A stretch of 64,000 bases of DNA from Variovorax sp. PBL-E5 (GTDB taxonomy: Bacteria; Pseudomonadota; Gammaproteobacteria; Burkholderiales; Burkholderiaceae_C). Position 1 is the stretch's first letter, and each line of letters starts with the position of its first letter. The translations under genes were made by a program, and so were the position numbers. The notes below the pieces were generated by a model, which made no database searches, had not been told where the DNA came from, and saw only the letters and a list, made by a program, of their open reading frames with translations. Positions 54,645 through 63,306 of this stretch are shown here, one piece after another. The stretch is taken from assembly GCF_901827185.1 (NCBI RefSeq), contig NZ_LR594671.1, forward strand, positions 1,364,001-1,428,000, written 5' to 3'.

Positions 54645-54869
54645 GACGCGATTCCATGAAAAACGAACGATGAAGTAAGCAATGAGGCCCGCCTCGATAG
54701 CACCGTCTCCTACAGAAGGAGTGTCGGCCGCCATCTATGTTGACCACCGGATCGCTCGAGGCAGAGCGATCGTGTTGTGCCATCCCGTAGCGACCCCGCG
54801 GCCCAAGGCGCTTCTTGATGCAGGGGGCCTTCCAACACGTCGCGTCGTTTCGTCCCTCTTCAGGACATC

Positions 54870-55550
54870 ATGAAAGCACTGACCTACCGCTCGTTGCAAG
54901 ACGTCCGCGTCGAGACTGTGCCCGATCCGGTCGTCATGCAGGACGACGACATCCTGCTTCGAGTCACGGCGACGGCCATTTGCGGCTCGGACCTGCACAT
55001 CTACCGCGGCAAGATCCCGGACATGAAGAGGGGCGAGACCCTCGGCCCCGAATTCATGGGCGCTGGCCGCGGCGTCACGCAGCGCAGGAAGGGCGACCGC
55101 GTGGCCGTGCCCGTCACCATCTGCTGCGGCCAGTGCTACTTCTGCAGCAAGTCGATGTTCGCCGCCTGCGAGACCACCGATCCTGAACGCGGCGTCATCC
55201 TCGACAAGAAGAACGTGCGCGCCGACGCCGGCTTGTTCAGCTATTCGCATCGGTACGGCGGATATGCGGGAGGCCGAGCCGAATTCTTGCGCGTCCCGCA
55301 GGCCGACATCGGGCCGATGGTCATCCCCGTGCGGCTTGCCGACGAACAGGTGCTCTTCCTCTCCCGCACCCTGCCCGCCGGCTACCAGGCCGCGGTCAAC
55401 GCCGAGGTCGGCGCGAGGTCGACCGTCGAGATCCTCGGCGCTGAACTGGTCGGTTTGATGGCCGCTTCATGCCGGTTGCTGAGCGCTGAGCGGATCTTGA
55501 TGGTGCGCAGTTCGCTGCAGGCATCGCTTGGGATGCGAGTACGCTGGTAA
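54870..55550 (+). pseudogene. Zinc-dependent alcohol dehydrogenase, truncated
   Basis: A 226-residue frame matching the first ~60% of FdhA-like Zn-dehydrogenases (MKALTYRSLQDVRVE...). It has the catalytic Cys (TAICGSDLHIYRGKIP) and structural Cys set (CCGQCYFCSKSMFAAC). The catalytic His of GHE is Pro here (LGPEFMG). The Rossmann domain stops after SRLLSAERI-like residues and is replaced by unrelated LQASLGMRVRW and a stop. The full enzyme is ~385 residues. The break abuts the glycosyltransferase gene, so a recombination removed the rest. Confidence 0.75.
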
Positions 55551-55557
55551 CGGCCAC

Positions 55558-56664
55558 GTGGAAATCCTGCTCATCGCTGGCACCCTCTCCGGCCTCGGCG
55601 GCATCGAGACCTGTATTCGCGCGCTGGCCCAGGAGGCCGAGGACCGCGGCGATCACGTCCGGATCCTGGCGCTTTGCGCCAGCACGCACGACCCGACCTG
55701 GCAGCAAGGCCTGGACTATGCCGAGGTGGCCCATGGATCCACCTCGTTGCGCAAACAACTCTTGCGGGGCCTGCCGGCCATGGTCAAAGCGTGCCGCTCG
55801 CGACCAGCCGATGCCGTCATCGCCATCTACAGCTCGACCATTCCCGGCATCCGCCTGGCGTTGTGGCTGGCCGGCAGGCGACGGCCGGTCGTGTCGTGGC
55901 TGCACTTCTCGACCGTGCATCGCCAGCGCACGGGCCTGCTTCGCTATGCCGATGCGCACCTGTGCATCAGCAGCGAGATCGCGAACGAATTGATAACCAA
56001 CCCAAGGATCGCGGCCAGGGACGTGCATCTGGTATTCAATGGGACGCGTTTCGATGGCGCGCCTCTCATTCCACGCTCGAACGGCGCGCCTGTGCGTTTT
56101 CTGCATGTCGGCCGCCTGATGATGGGGCGGCAGAAGAGGTCCGACGACCTTCTGCGCGCACTCACGCAGGTCGAAGGAGAGTGGCGCCTCGACCTCGTCG
56201 GCGCAGGTGATCGCGTGGAGGATCTCCCTGCGTTGAGGGCGCTGGCGGCAGAGCTTGGAATCGAACACAGGCTCACCTGGCACGGACGGCAGCGCGACCC
56301 CTGGACTGCAGCAGTAACGGCCGACTTGCTGGTGCTGACCTCCGCCTTCGAGGGATTTCCGATGGTGCTGATCGAAGCAATGGTCCGGGGCGTGCCATGT
56401 CTCAGCACCGATTGCTCCTCCGGCCCCGCGGACGTCATCAGGGAAGGGCTGAACGGTTGGCTCTTTGCCGTTGGCGACTGCTCGGCCTTGGCCGAGCGGC
56501 TTCAAAGCATCGTCCACAACCCCTCGCTGCTACCGCTTGCCAGCGGTGTACGCGCGTCAGCTGAATCTTTTAGCAGCACGAAGGTCTATCAGCGCATCCG
56601 TGCAGCGATGCAACAGGCGATCGCAAAGGTCCGGGGCGCCTCGTTCGCCAGCCAGTGGGAATGA
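55558..56664 (+). CDS. Family 4 glycosyltransferase
   Basis: A 368-residue GT-B enzyme starting at GTG 55558 (VEILLIAGTLSGLGGIETCI), with the donor-binding E-x7-E pair in AFEGFPMVLIEAM near residue 280. It resembles WaaB-type LPS galactosyltransferases, which add sugars to surface glycans on the cytoplasmic face. The frame is open upstream to 55528, but that part overlaps the broken dehydrogenase and is not family-like. No other LPS genes are adjacent. Confidence 0.82.
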   Translation: MEILLIAGTLSGLGGIETCIRALAQEAEDRGDHVRILALCASTHDPTWQQGLDYAEVAHGSTSLRKQLLRGLPAMVKACRSRPADAVIAIYSSTIPGIRLALWLAGRRRPVVSWLHFSTVHRQRTGLLRYADAHLCISSEIANELITNPRIAARDVHLVFNGTRFDGAPLIPRSNGAPVRFLHVGRLMMGRQKRSDDLLRALTQVEGEWRLDLVGAGDRVEDLPALRALAAELGIEHRLTWHGRQRDPWTAAVTADLLVLTSAFEGFPMVLIEAMVRGVPCLSTDCSSGPADVIREGLNGWLFAVGDCSALAERLQSIVHNPSLLPLASGVRASAESFSSTKVYQRIRAAMQQAIAKVRGASFASQWE

Positions 56665-56806
56665 ACACGAGTCCAATCTCACAAACGGGCCGCCAGCCGA
56701 CTTTCCGACTGCGTTCCTGGGGATGCCGATGACATCGCGGCCGTCCAGGGGAGCGCATACGCCGAACTCGTGTGCGAGGGCGAGCGCGCATGGCTTTTCG
56801 CGCCCA

Positions 56807-56923
56807 CCCGCGCAGCGGCTTCGGCGCCGCGAGACGACGCATCGTCAAGCCGCGCACATGCGCCTCGTAGAAGACGGTCCGGCCCCAAGGAACGCGCACC
56901 CTGCCGGTCTGCTCCGCTCGAAC
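56807..56923 (-). pseudogene. Possible glycogen-debranching (GlgX-like) remnant
   Basis: Minus-strand residues VRVPWGRTVFYEAHVRGLTM then RRLAAPKPLRG resemble the start of the catalytic domain of GlgX/TreX (TVIYEAHVRGxT). Flanking frames are not family-like. Only ~39 residues match by eye, so this is tentative. Confidence 0.35.
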
Positions 56924-57037
56924 GAAGAGCGCAGTTTGAAGACGCCCTATTGTTTCCAAGGAACGAACACTGCTGTTCCCTTTGTCCTTTCTCAGCCCGG
57001 GTCATTTGCCTCAAACTGGCTCTATGCAGAGGCCGCT

Positions 57038-57223
57038 ATGAACACGACATGGAATTTCATCTTGGCCGTCGCGGTGACGCTTGGGTCCGCGGCGGGAATC
57101 GTCAGCGGTGAGGCCGCTCAGGGCGAGTTGCGCCTCGCCGAGGCGGCCACGTCCTTCAGCGGTGATTCCGATGCGTTCGCTTGGGTGACGGGTGGCCCGG
57201 CGGCAGTTGCCTCCGCTCGATAA
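57038..57223 (+). CDS. Small secreted hypothetical protein
   Basis: A 61-residue frame with a signal peptide (MNTTWNFILAVAVTLGSAAG, cleavage near residue 25) and a short acidic mature part. AGAGG precedes the ATG. No family recognised. It is followed by the S53 peptidase gene after 175 nt. Confidence 0.45.
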   Translation: MNTTWNFILAVAVTLGSAAGIVSGEAAQGELRLAEAATSFSGDSDAFAWVTGGPAAVASAR

Positions 57224-57398
57224 GGGCCGCTATTCGCGACCCGAGCCGTTGCCGGAGCTTGGCTTCCGTTGCTTCGAGCCACCCCATCGCTGACGCCTGC
57301 CACATCGGATGGATGACGTGGGGCAACTTGCGGCTTCCGCTGACGCGCGGCGGTCGCGGAAAGGGGGAGGCTATGCCTGCAAGCAGGAGGCATGTGTC

Positions 57399-58979
57399 AT
57401 GCGCAACGCATCCAAGCGAAACGTCGTCGTGGGAAGCGAACGCGAGCCTGTGCCGGGCGCGAAGCCGATGGCCGCCATCCGGGCGGACGAGCGCTTCGAA
57501 GTGACCGTGCGAGTCCGGCCGAAGGCACCGCCGGATGTATCGAAGGCCGGCGGGTGCCTCGGTGACCTGGCGCCCGCGCGTCGCAAATACCTGAGCCGCG
57601 ACGAACTTGCCGCCGACCATGGCGCCGACGTGCAGGATCTTTCCAAGGTGGCTGCCTTCGCCAAGGCGCATGACCTGTCGGTGGTCGAGTCGAGCGTTGC
57701 ACGCCGCAGCGTCGTCTTGTCCGGGGATGCCAGGTCGATGTGCGCAGCCTTTGGCGTCGCGCTGCATCAATTCGCGCACGGCGGTGGAACCTACCGCGGC
57801 CGCACCGGCCCGATCAGCGTGCCGGCAGACTTGGCCCCGATCGTGGAGGGCGTGTTTGGCTTGGACAACCGTCCACAGGCCGAGCCTCACTTCCTGCGCC
57901 ACGAGCCCCTGCGAGGCATGAGCGCAAAGGCTGCATCGTCGTTCAGTCCTCCGGATCTGGCCAGGCTCTACGATTTTCCATCGAACCTGGATGGAAGCGG
58001 CCAATGCATCGGCATCGTCGAGCTCGGAGGCGGTTATCGCCCTGCCGACCTGGATGCCTATTTCGGCGGCCTGGGAATCGCCGCACCCACGGTCAAGGCG
58101 GTGTCGGTCGACCATGCGCCCAATCACCCCACCAACGCCAACAGCGCCGACGGCGAGGTCATGCTCGACATCGAAGTGGCAGCCGCCATCGCGCCCAAGG
58201 CGGTGATTGCCGTCTACTTCGCGCCCAACACCAGCCGTGGCTTCCTGGACGCGCTCACGACCGCCGTCCATGACGACGCCAACAAGCCATCGGTGATCTC
58301 GATCAGCTGGGGCTCGGCCGAGCCGAACTGGACGGCCCAGGCGATGACGCAGTTCGATCAGGTCCTTCAGGCTGCCGCCTCGATGGGGGTCACGGTCTGC
58401 GTCGCCGCCGGTGACAGCGGCTCTGCGGACGGCGTCCCGGATGGAAAGCCGCATGTCGACTTTCCCGCTTCCAGTCCCCATGCGCTCGCTTGCGGGGGAA
58501 CGAAGCTGGTGGCCTCCGGCCACACCATCCGTTCCGAGGTGGTCTGGAACGAGGGCGCAGGCGGCGCAACGGGCGGTGGCGTCAGCGGGTTCTTCGCGCT
58601 ACCCGGCTACCAGAGCGGCGCGCACATCCCGGCGATTGCGGGCACCCGGAAGACAGGGCGGGGCCTGCCAGATGTGGCGGGCGATGCCGATCCTGCAACC
58701 GGCTACGAGGTGGCGGTGGACGGCCAGGCCCTGGTGATCGGCGGCACCAGCGCGGTGGCGCCGCTATGGGCCGGCCTGATCGCGTTGATGAACCAGCAGT
58801 TGCTGCAACCCGTCGGATTCCTCAACCCGCTCTTGTACGGCTCGCTCGCCGGCAAGGGCCTGTTGCGCGACATCACCTCGGGCAGCAACGGCGCGTACGC
58901 CGCGGGTCCGGGCTGGGACGCGTGCACCGGCTGGGGCTCGGTCAAAGGTTCCGCGCTGCTGGCCGCCTTGGCTGCATGA
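57399..58979 (+). CDS. S53 family peptidase (kumamolisin/sedolisin-like)
   Basis: A 526-residue serine-carboxyl peptidase. An N-terminal pro-domain (~1-190) precedes the catalytic domain. Catalytic Glu and Asp lie in DGEVMLDIEVAAAIAPKA, the oxyanion Asp in CVAAGDSGSADG, and the nucleophile Ser in IGGTSAVAPLWAGL. A C-terminal Ca-binding Asp-rich turn (RDITSG...GPGWDACTGWGS) is present. It has no standard signal peptide. CAGGAGG precedes ATG 57399. The enzymes of this family work at acid pH. It forms a two-gene operon with an S10 peptidase 13 nt downstream. Confidence 0.9.
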   Translation: MRNASKRNVVVGSEREPVPGAKPMAAIRADERFEVTVRVRPKAPPDVSKAGGCLGDLAPARRKYLSRDELAADHGADVQDLSKVAAFAKAHDLSVVESSVARRSVVLSGDARSMCAAFGVALHQFAHGGGTYRGRTGPISVPADLAPIVEGVFGLDNRPQAEPHFLRHEPLRGMSAKAASSFSPPDLARLYDFPSNLDGSGQCIGIVELGGGYRPADLDAYFGGLGIAAPTVKAVSVDHAPNHPTNANSADGEVMLDIEVAAAIAPKAVIAVYFAPNTSRGFLDALTTAVHDDANKPSVISISWGSAEPNWTAQAMTQFDQVLQAAASMGVTVCVAAGDSGSADGVPDGKPHVDFPASSPHALACGGTKLVASGHTIRSEVVWNEGAGGATGGGVSGFFALPGYQSGAHIPAIAGTRKTGRGLPDVAGDADPATGYEVAVDGQALVIGGTSAVAPLWAGLIALMNQQLLQPVGFLNPLLYGSLAGKGLLRDITSGSNGAYAAGPGWDACTGWGSVKGSALLAALAA

Positions 58980-58992
58980 CACAGGAGGCTTC

Positions 58993-60573
58993 ATGACCCA
59001 AGACCAGGCTCTCTTCGATCCCGTGGCCTACGGCAACGGGCCCGACGATTCGGTGACCGACACGACCGAAGCCGCTGCAATCACGCACCATTCGGCCGTG
59101 ATCGATGGTCGCAAGATTGCCTACACCGCGGCGGTGGGTCATCTGGTGATCGTCGATCCGAGCAGTTCGCAGCCGACGGCGCGGCTGTTCTACGTCGCCT
59201 TCACCGAGGACCGCCAGAAGGAGGCGTCGCGCCCGGTCACGTTCTTCTACAACGGCGGGCCGGGTTCTTCATCGGTCTTCGTGCTGCTCGGCTCGTTCGC
59301 ACCGCGCCGCATCAAGACGTCGATGCCCGGCTTCACGCCGCCGGCGCCCTATGCGATGGAAGACAACCCTGACAGTCTGCTCGACAAGAGTGATCTGGTG
59401 TTCATCAACCCGGTTGGCACCGGCTATTCGGCGGCGATCACGCCCAAGACCAACCGGGCCTTCTGGGGCGTCGACGAGGACGCGGATTCGCTCGCGCAGT
59501 TCATCAAGCGCTTCCTGACCAAGAACAATCGCTGGAACTCGCCGAAGTTCCTCTATGGCGAATCTTACGGAACGGCGCGCAGCTGCGTGCTCGCTTATCG
59601 CCTGCATGAGGACGGCGTGGATCTCAATGGCATCACGCTGCAATCGTCGATTCTCGACTACACGCAGGCCGGCAACCCGGTCGGCGTCCTGCCGACGGCA
59701 GCCGCGGATGCGTGGTATCACAAAAAGCTTCGCGTCGTACCGGTGCCGGCCGAACTCGAAGCGTTCGCCGACGAGGTTGCCGCCTTCTCGCGCACGGACT
59801 ATCTCGCAGCGCTGCGCAAATTGCCCGCGGTGGACCCGGTTGCGCTCGACAAGCTGGCCCGCTACACCGGCATCGAGAAGACGACACTGCAGGCCTGGAA
59901 CCTCGACATCGCCGCCTACGACAGCCGTGGGAACTCGCTGTTCCTCACGACGCTGATGAAATCCGAGGGACTCGCGCTGGGTGAATACGATGGCCGGGTG
60001 ACTGGGATCGAGACCGGCATCGCAGGCCGCATCGATCCGAACTCCGGCGGCAACGACCCGACCATGACTGCGGTGAGCGGCGTCTATACGACGATGTGGA
60101 ACGTGTACCTGAACGAGCAGTTGAAATACACGTCCGCCTCATCCTTCACTGACCTGAACGATCAGGCATTCAAGTACTGGAATTTCAGCCACATCGATCC
60201 GACGGGCGCACAAAAGGGCATCGATGCGAAAGGCAACGTGGTGCTCTACACGGCCGGCGACCTCGCGGCCGTCATGGCACTCAACGTGGACTTGAAAGTG
60301 CTGTCGGTCAATGGCTTCTTCGATTTCGTCACGCCCTTCTATCAGACTGTGCTCGACCTGCAGCAGATGCCGTTGATCAGCCAACAGGTTCGGCAGAACC
60401 TTGCAGCGAAGTTCTATCCTTCGGGACACATGGTGTATCTCGATGGCAGTTCGCGCACACGGCTGAAGGCCGATCTGGCGCTGATGTACGCGTCGGCCAT
60501 GGCAGACTCGACGGCCCTGGGACGCGTGCGCGCGCTGCAGGTGGCGACGAAGCGGCGCACGTTGTCTGCGTGA
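58993..60573 (+). CDS. S10 serine carboxypeptidase-like protein
   Basis: A 526-residue alpha/beta hydrolase of the serine carboxypeptidase type. It has FFYNGGPGSSSVFVLLGSFA (oxyanion loop), nucleophile Ser in FLYGESYGTARS, Asp in VNGFFDFVTPF and His in YPSGHMVYLDG. It removes C-terminal residues from peptides at acid pH, complementing the endopeptidase upstream. A signal peptide is not obvious (MTQDQALFDPVAYG). AGGAGG lies just before the ATG. Confidence 0.9.
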   Translation: MTQDQALFDPVAYGNGPDDSVTDTTEAAAITHHSAVIDGRKIAYTAAVGHLVIVDPSSSQPTARLFYVAFTEDRQKEASRPVTFFYNGGPGSSSVFVLLGSFAPRRIKTSMPGFTPPAPYAMEDNPDSLLDKSDLVFINPVGTGYSAAITPKTNRAFWGVDEDADSLAQFIKRFLTKNNRWNSPKFLYGESYGTARSCVLAYRLHEDGVDLNGITLQSSILDYTQAGNPVGVLPTAAADAWYHKKLRVVPVPAELEAFADEVAAFSRTDYLAALRKLPAVDPVALDKLARYTGIEKTTLQAWNLDIAAYDSRGNSLFLTTLMKSEGLALGEYDGRVTGIETGIAGRIDPNSGGNDPTMTAVSGVYTTMWNVYLNEQLKYTSASSFTDLNDQAFKYWNFSHIDPTGAQKGIDAKGNVVLYTAGDLAAVMALNVDLKVLSVNGFFDFVTPFYQTVLDLQQMPLISQQVRQNLAAKFYPSGHMVYLDGSSRTRLKADLALMYASAMADSTALGRVRALQVATKRRTLSA

Positions 60574-60752
60574 GCAAGCTCGGTCGCCGAATGACACTTG
60601 CCTGATGAGAGTCGGTCGCACAGGACCTGCCTGGTGAGTCCCCCGGTCATTCAGGTTCGATCAGAACATCGGCTCAAGTTTGTCCGGACGATCTCACGCT
60701 TGCCGAGGCGACAAGTCTTCCGGATGGAACCCAAGCGGCGCTGCATCCGTTC

Positions 60753-61427
60753 CTACTTGCGCGCCAGCGGAATCTGCAGGTTGGTAGGACGGTTCTGCTC
60801 GCTGTCGAAACCGCGACCGTCCACGTTGCGGGCGCCCCAGAACAGCAGGCCGTGCGACACGTACACCAGGTCGTACTCCATGAAGTTCTTGCCCGCCGCG
60901 AGGCCGAAGGGCGCGAAGCTCTTGCCGAAGACACTTTGCGTCTGGCCGACTTCCCACTTGGCGTAGCCCTGGGCGGCGATCTGGTTGAGCACGTCGGCAA
61001 AGCCCTGCAGCAACGGCGTGACCTCGTAGCCCTCGTCGGCCACGAAGTCCACCTTCTGCGCGCCCGCAGCGATGGGGTGCTCGCCTTGCCAGTGCATGTG
61101 GCCCTTGATCAGGATCTTCGCCAGCGGTACCTTGCCGTAGGGGTCGGCCGAGTTGGCGATGGCCAGCTCGAAGCGATCGTCCGGCAGCGCCTTGAACTCG
61201 CGCTTCAGGTAGAAGGGCTTGAGCGCGCCTTCGGGCGTCTTCTGGGCGCTGGGCCGGATTTCCGGGGCGATGCTGATCCAGTCGCCGGAGATGGCCTGCC
61301 TGCTTTGTTCAACGGTCATGGGTGAAGCTCCTTGGGTCGATGAAGGGGAAGCGGAAGGCATGACGCCGCAGGCGGCCAGGGCCAGTGGCAGCATCATGGG
61401 CAGAAGGGCGTGGCGGCGCAATGGCAT
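60753..61427 (-). CDS. Lipoprotein of unknown function
   Basis: A 224-residue protein with a lipoprotein signal (LPMMLPLALAACGVMPS, lipobox LAAC near residue 18). The mature part contains SGDWISIAPEIRPSAQ and a mixed alpha/beta body ending RPTNLQIPLARK, of the kind seen in lipocalin-like or APC-related periplasmic proteins, but no certain family. GGAG precedes ATG 61427. It is divergent from a TetR gene, with two palindromes between them, so it is probably repressed by that protein. Confidence 0.75.
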   Translation of the reverse strand: MPLRRHALLPMMLPLALAACGVMPSASPSSTQGASPMTVEQSRQAISGDWISIAPEIRPSAQKTPEGALKPFYLKREFKALPDDRFELAIANSADPYGKVPLAKILIKGHMHWQGEHPIAAGAQKVDFVADEGYEVTPLLQGFADVLNQIAAQGYAKWEVGQTQSVFGKSFAPFGLAAGKNFMEYDLVYVSHGLLFWGARNVDGRGFDSEQNRPTNLQIPLARK

Positions 61428-61448
61428 GGCGATGCTCCTCGGGGTGTG

Positions 61449-61468
61449 ACTATGATGATTGGCATAGT
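61449..61468. promoter_or_regulatory. Palindromic operator 1, probable TetR site
   Basis: ACTATGATGATTGGCATAGT, with perfect 6-bp arms ACTATG and CATAGT. It lies between the lipoprotein gene and the TetR gene and is 27 nt from an almost identical second site. Confidence 0.7.
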
Positions 61469-61475
61469 AGCAGTA

Positions 61476-61495
61476 ACTATGATGATCGTCATAGT
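61476..61495. promoter_or_regulatory. Palindromic operator 2, probable TetR site
   Basis: ACTATGATGATCGTCATAGT is a near-perfect palindrome with 7-bp arms ACTATGA and TCATAGT. It lies 35-54 nt before the TetR ATG at 61531 and is likely to overlap its promoter. Confidence 0.75.
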
Positions 61496-61530
61496 TTTTT
61501 GGAATCGATTCGAGCAAAGGAGAAGTGGGC

Positions 61531-62097
61531 ATGGCGGGTGAGGTTCGTGATCGCATGGTCGAGGGGGCGATGGCGCTGCTGGCGCAGCGCGGCTTGCAGG
61601 CGACGTCGTTTTCCGAGGTGCTGTCGGCCACGGGAGCGCCGCGCGGATCGCTGTATCACCACTTTCCGGGCGGCAAGGACCAGCTCGTGGCCGCCGCCGT
61701 CGACGGCGCGGGCGCCGTGTTGATCGACGCGATGGAGCCGGTGGCCGGCGCGCCGGCCGAGGCGGTGGTCGAGCGCTTTCTCGCGATCTGGCGTACCGTG
61801 CTCACGCGCTCGCAGTGCGGGGCGGGATGTGCCGTGCTGGCCGTGACGGTGGCCACCGACTCGGCCGAACTGCTTTCACACGCCACCGCGGTGTTTCGCG
61901 CCTGGCGCGAGCGGCTGAGCGACCTGCTCTGCCAGGGGGGTCTGCCGGCCGCGCAGGCGCGGCGCTTCGCGATCGTGCTGATCGCCTCGGTCGAAGGGGC
62001 GGTGGTGCTCAGTCGGGCCGACCAGAGCCTGGAGGCCTTCGAGGCCGTAGCGCAGCAACTGATGGCCCAGGTGCGTCGACCCCCCGGCGCCAGCTGA
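61531..62097 (+). CDS. TetR-family regulator (LmrA/YxaF-like)
   Basis: A 188-residue repressor. The HTH is ATSFSEVLSATGAPRGSLYH then HFPGGKDQLVAAAV, the LmrA/YxaF variant with PGGK instead of the common KxEL. The C-terminal domain has Cys pairs in SQCGAGCAVLAVT. AAAGGAGAAG lies before ATG 61531. It should bind the two palindromes between it and the lipoprotein gene. Confidence 0.88.
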   Translation: MAGEVRDRMVEGAMALLAQRGLQATSFSEVLSATGAPRGSLYHHFPGGKDQLVAAAVDGAGAVLIDAMEPVAGAPAEAVVERFLAIWRTVLTRSQCGAGCAVLAVTVATDSAELLSHATAVFRAWRERLSDLLCQGGLPAAQARRFAIVLIASVEGAVVLSRADQSLEAFEAVAQQLMAQVRRPPGAS

Positions 62098-62361
62098 GGT
62101 GCCGTCCGAGCAGAGGCCGGCCTGCGGCTGCCGGAATGATCGGGGTCGCCAGGGTAGGGTGCCGGCGGATGTTCCGCGCGGCCGATTGCGCCGTCGGCCT
62201 ACGGCATCGGCCCCCCTGCTGCGGGTGCACGATGGTGGAGGCCTTTTATGTCCAAGGAGCTTCCATATCCCGCCTTTGCCTGCCCTTGGCCGCTGGCCGC
62301 ACGGCGTTGCCCACGCCCTTCGCCGACGCGCCGGGTGTCGGAGCCGATGACGTGCGTGCGT

Positions 62362-63285
62362 CTATGAAGCGCTGCGATGCGAATACATCGGCTGGCCCGC
62401 CTCGGGCAGCGTGGCCGTCAGGATCGTGCCGGAGCGCGACTCCACGATATGCAGGCGTTTGCGGTCGGGTCCGCCATAGGCGCAGTTGGTCGTGTAGAGG
62501 CCTTCGGGCGAGTCGATCCTGTAGAGCGGCTCACCCCTCGGGCTGAAGATCCAGGTCGCGCCGAAGCCGACGTGGCACACCGCCAACCCGCCCGTGCGGT
62601 CCAGTGCAATGCCGTCGGGGCCGCCGCCGCCCGACATCTGGATGTAGACGCCCACCTTGGTGGCCGTGCCGTCGCTCATCATCGGCACGCGCCAGATCGC
62701 GTTGTCGCGTGTCACCGCGAGCAGCACCGCGGTCTCGTCCAGGTTGAGCACCAATCCGTTCGGGCTGGGAATGCCGGCGAGTACGCAATCGAGCTGGCCC
62801 GAGGTGCGCAACCTGAACAGCCGGCCGCTGGGATCCTGCAAACCCGTCTGCCCCTGGTCCGTGAAGTACAGATCGCCGTTCGATGCGAAGAACAGGTCGT
62901 TGCAGCCCTTGAAGCATTCCAGCCGCGCCCGCTCCAGGTAGGGCTCGACCTTGCCGCTCACGGGGTCCATCACCATGATGCCGCGCCGATAGTCCGCGAT
63001 GAAGGCGCGTCCGTCCGGATGGAACTTGAGGCCGTTCGGTTCGCCGTCGTATTGCGCGACGAGCGTGAAGCTGCCCTGGGGATCGATCCTGAAGATCCGG
63101 CCCCAGGGGATGTCGACCACCCACAGATTGCCGTCACGGTCGAACGACGGTCCCTCCAGGAACACCGGCGCCGGTGCGCCATGCAGCTGCGCATGGGCCC
63201 ACGCGGACTGGCGGTCGCGGACCATGAATTCCTCCGGCACGCGGGCGAAGACCTCGGCCTGGATTCGAACGGGCGGTGCAAACAT
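62362..63285 (-). CDS. SMP-30/gluconolactonase-family protein
   Basis: A 307-residue six-bladed beta-propeller lactonase. Metal ligands are probably Glu in VFLEGPSFDRDGNLWVVD, Asn in FKGCNDLFF and Asp in GGPDGIALDR. It hydrolyses sugar or aldonate lactones. It follows the TRAP transporter gene by 21 nt on the same strand, so the transported acid may be the product or precursor of the lactone. Confidence 0.9.
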   Translation of the reverse strand: MFAPPVRIQAEVFARVPEEFMVRDRQSAWAHAQLHGAPAPVFLEGPSFDRDGNLWVVDIPWGRIFRIDPQGSFTLVAQYDGEPNGLKFHPDGRAFIADYRRGIMVMDPVSGKVEPYLERARLECFKGCNDLFFASNGDLYFTDQGQTGLQDPSGRLFRLRTSGQLDCVLAGIPSPNGLVLNLDETAVLLAVTRDNAIWRVPMMSDGTATKVGVYIQMSGGGGPDGIALDRTGGLAVCHVGFGATWIFSPRGEPLYRIDSPEGLYTTNCAYGGPDRKRLHIVESRSGTILTATLPEAGQPMYSHRSAS

Positions 63286-63306
63286 CGTGGAGACCTTTGG
63301 AGACGA

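Noticed and set aside
57309..57398. Upstream start for the S53 peptidase
   Set aside because: The extra 30 residues are not family-like and the CAGGAGG ribosome-binding site fits ATG 57399.
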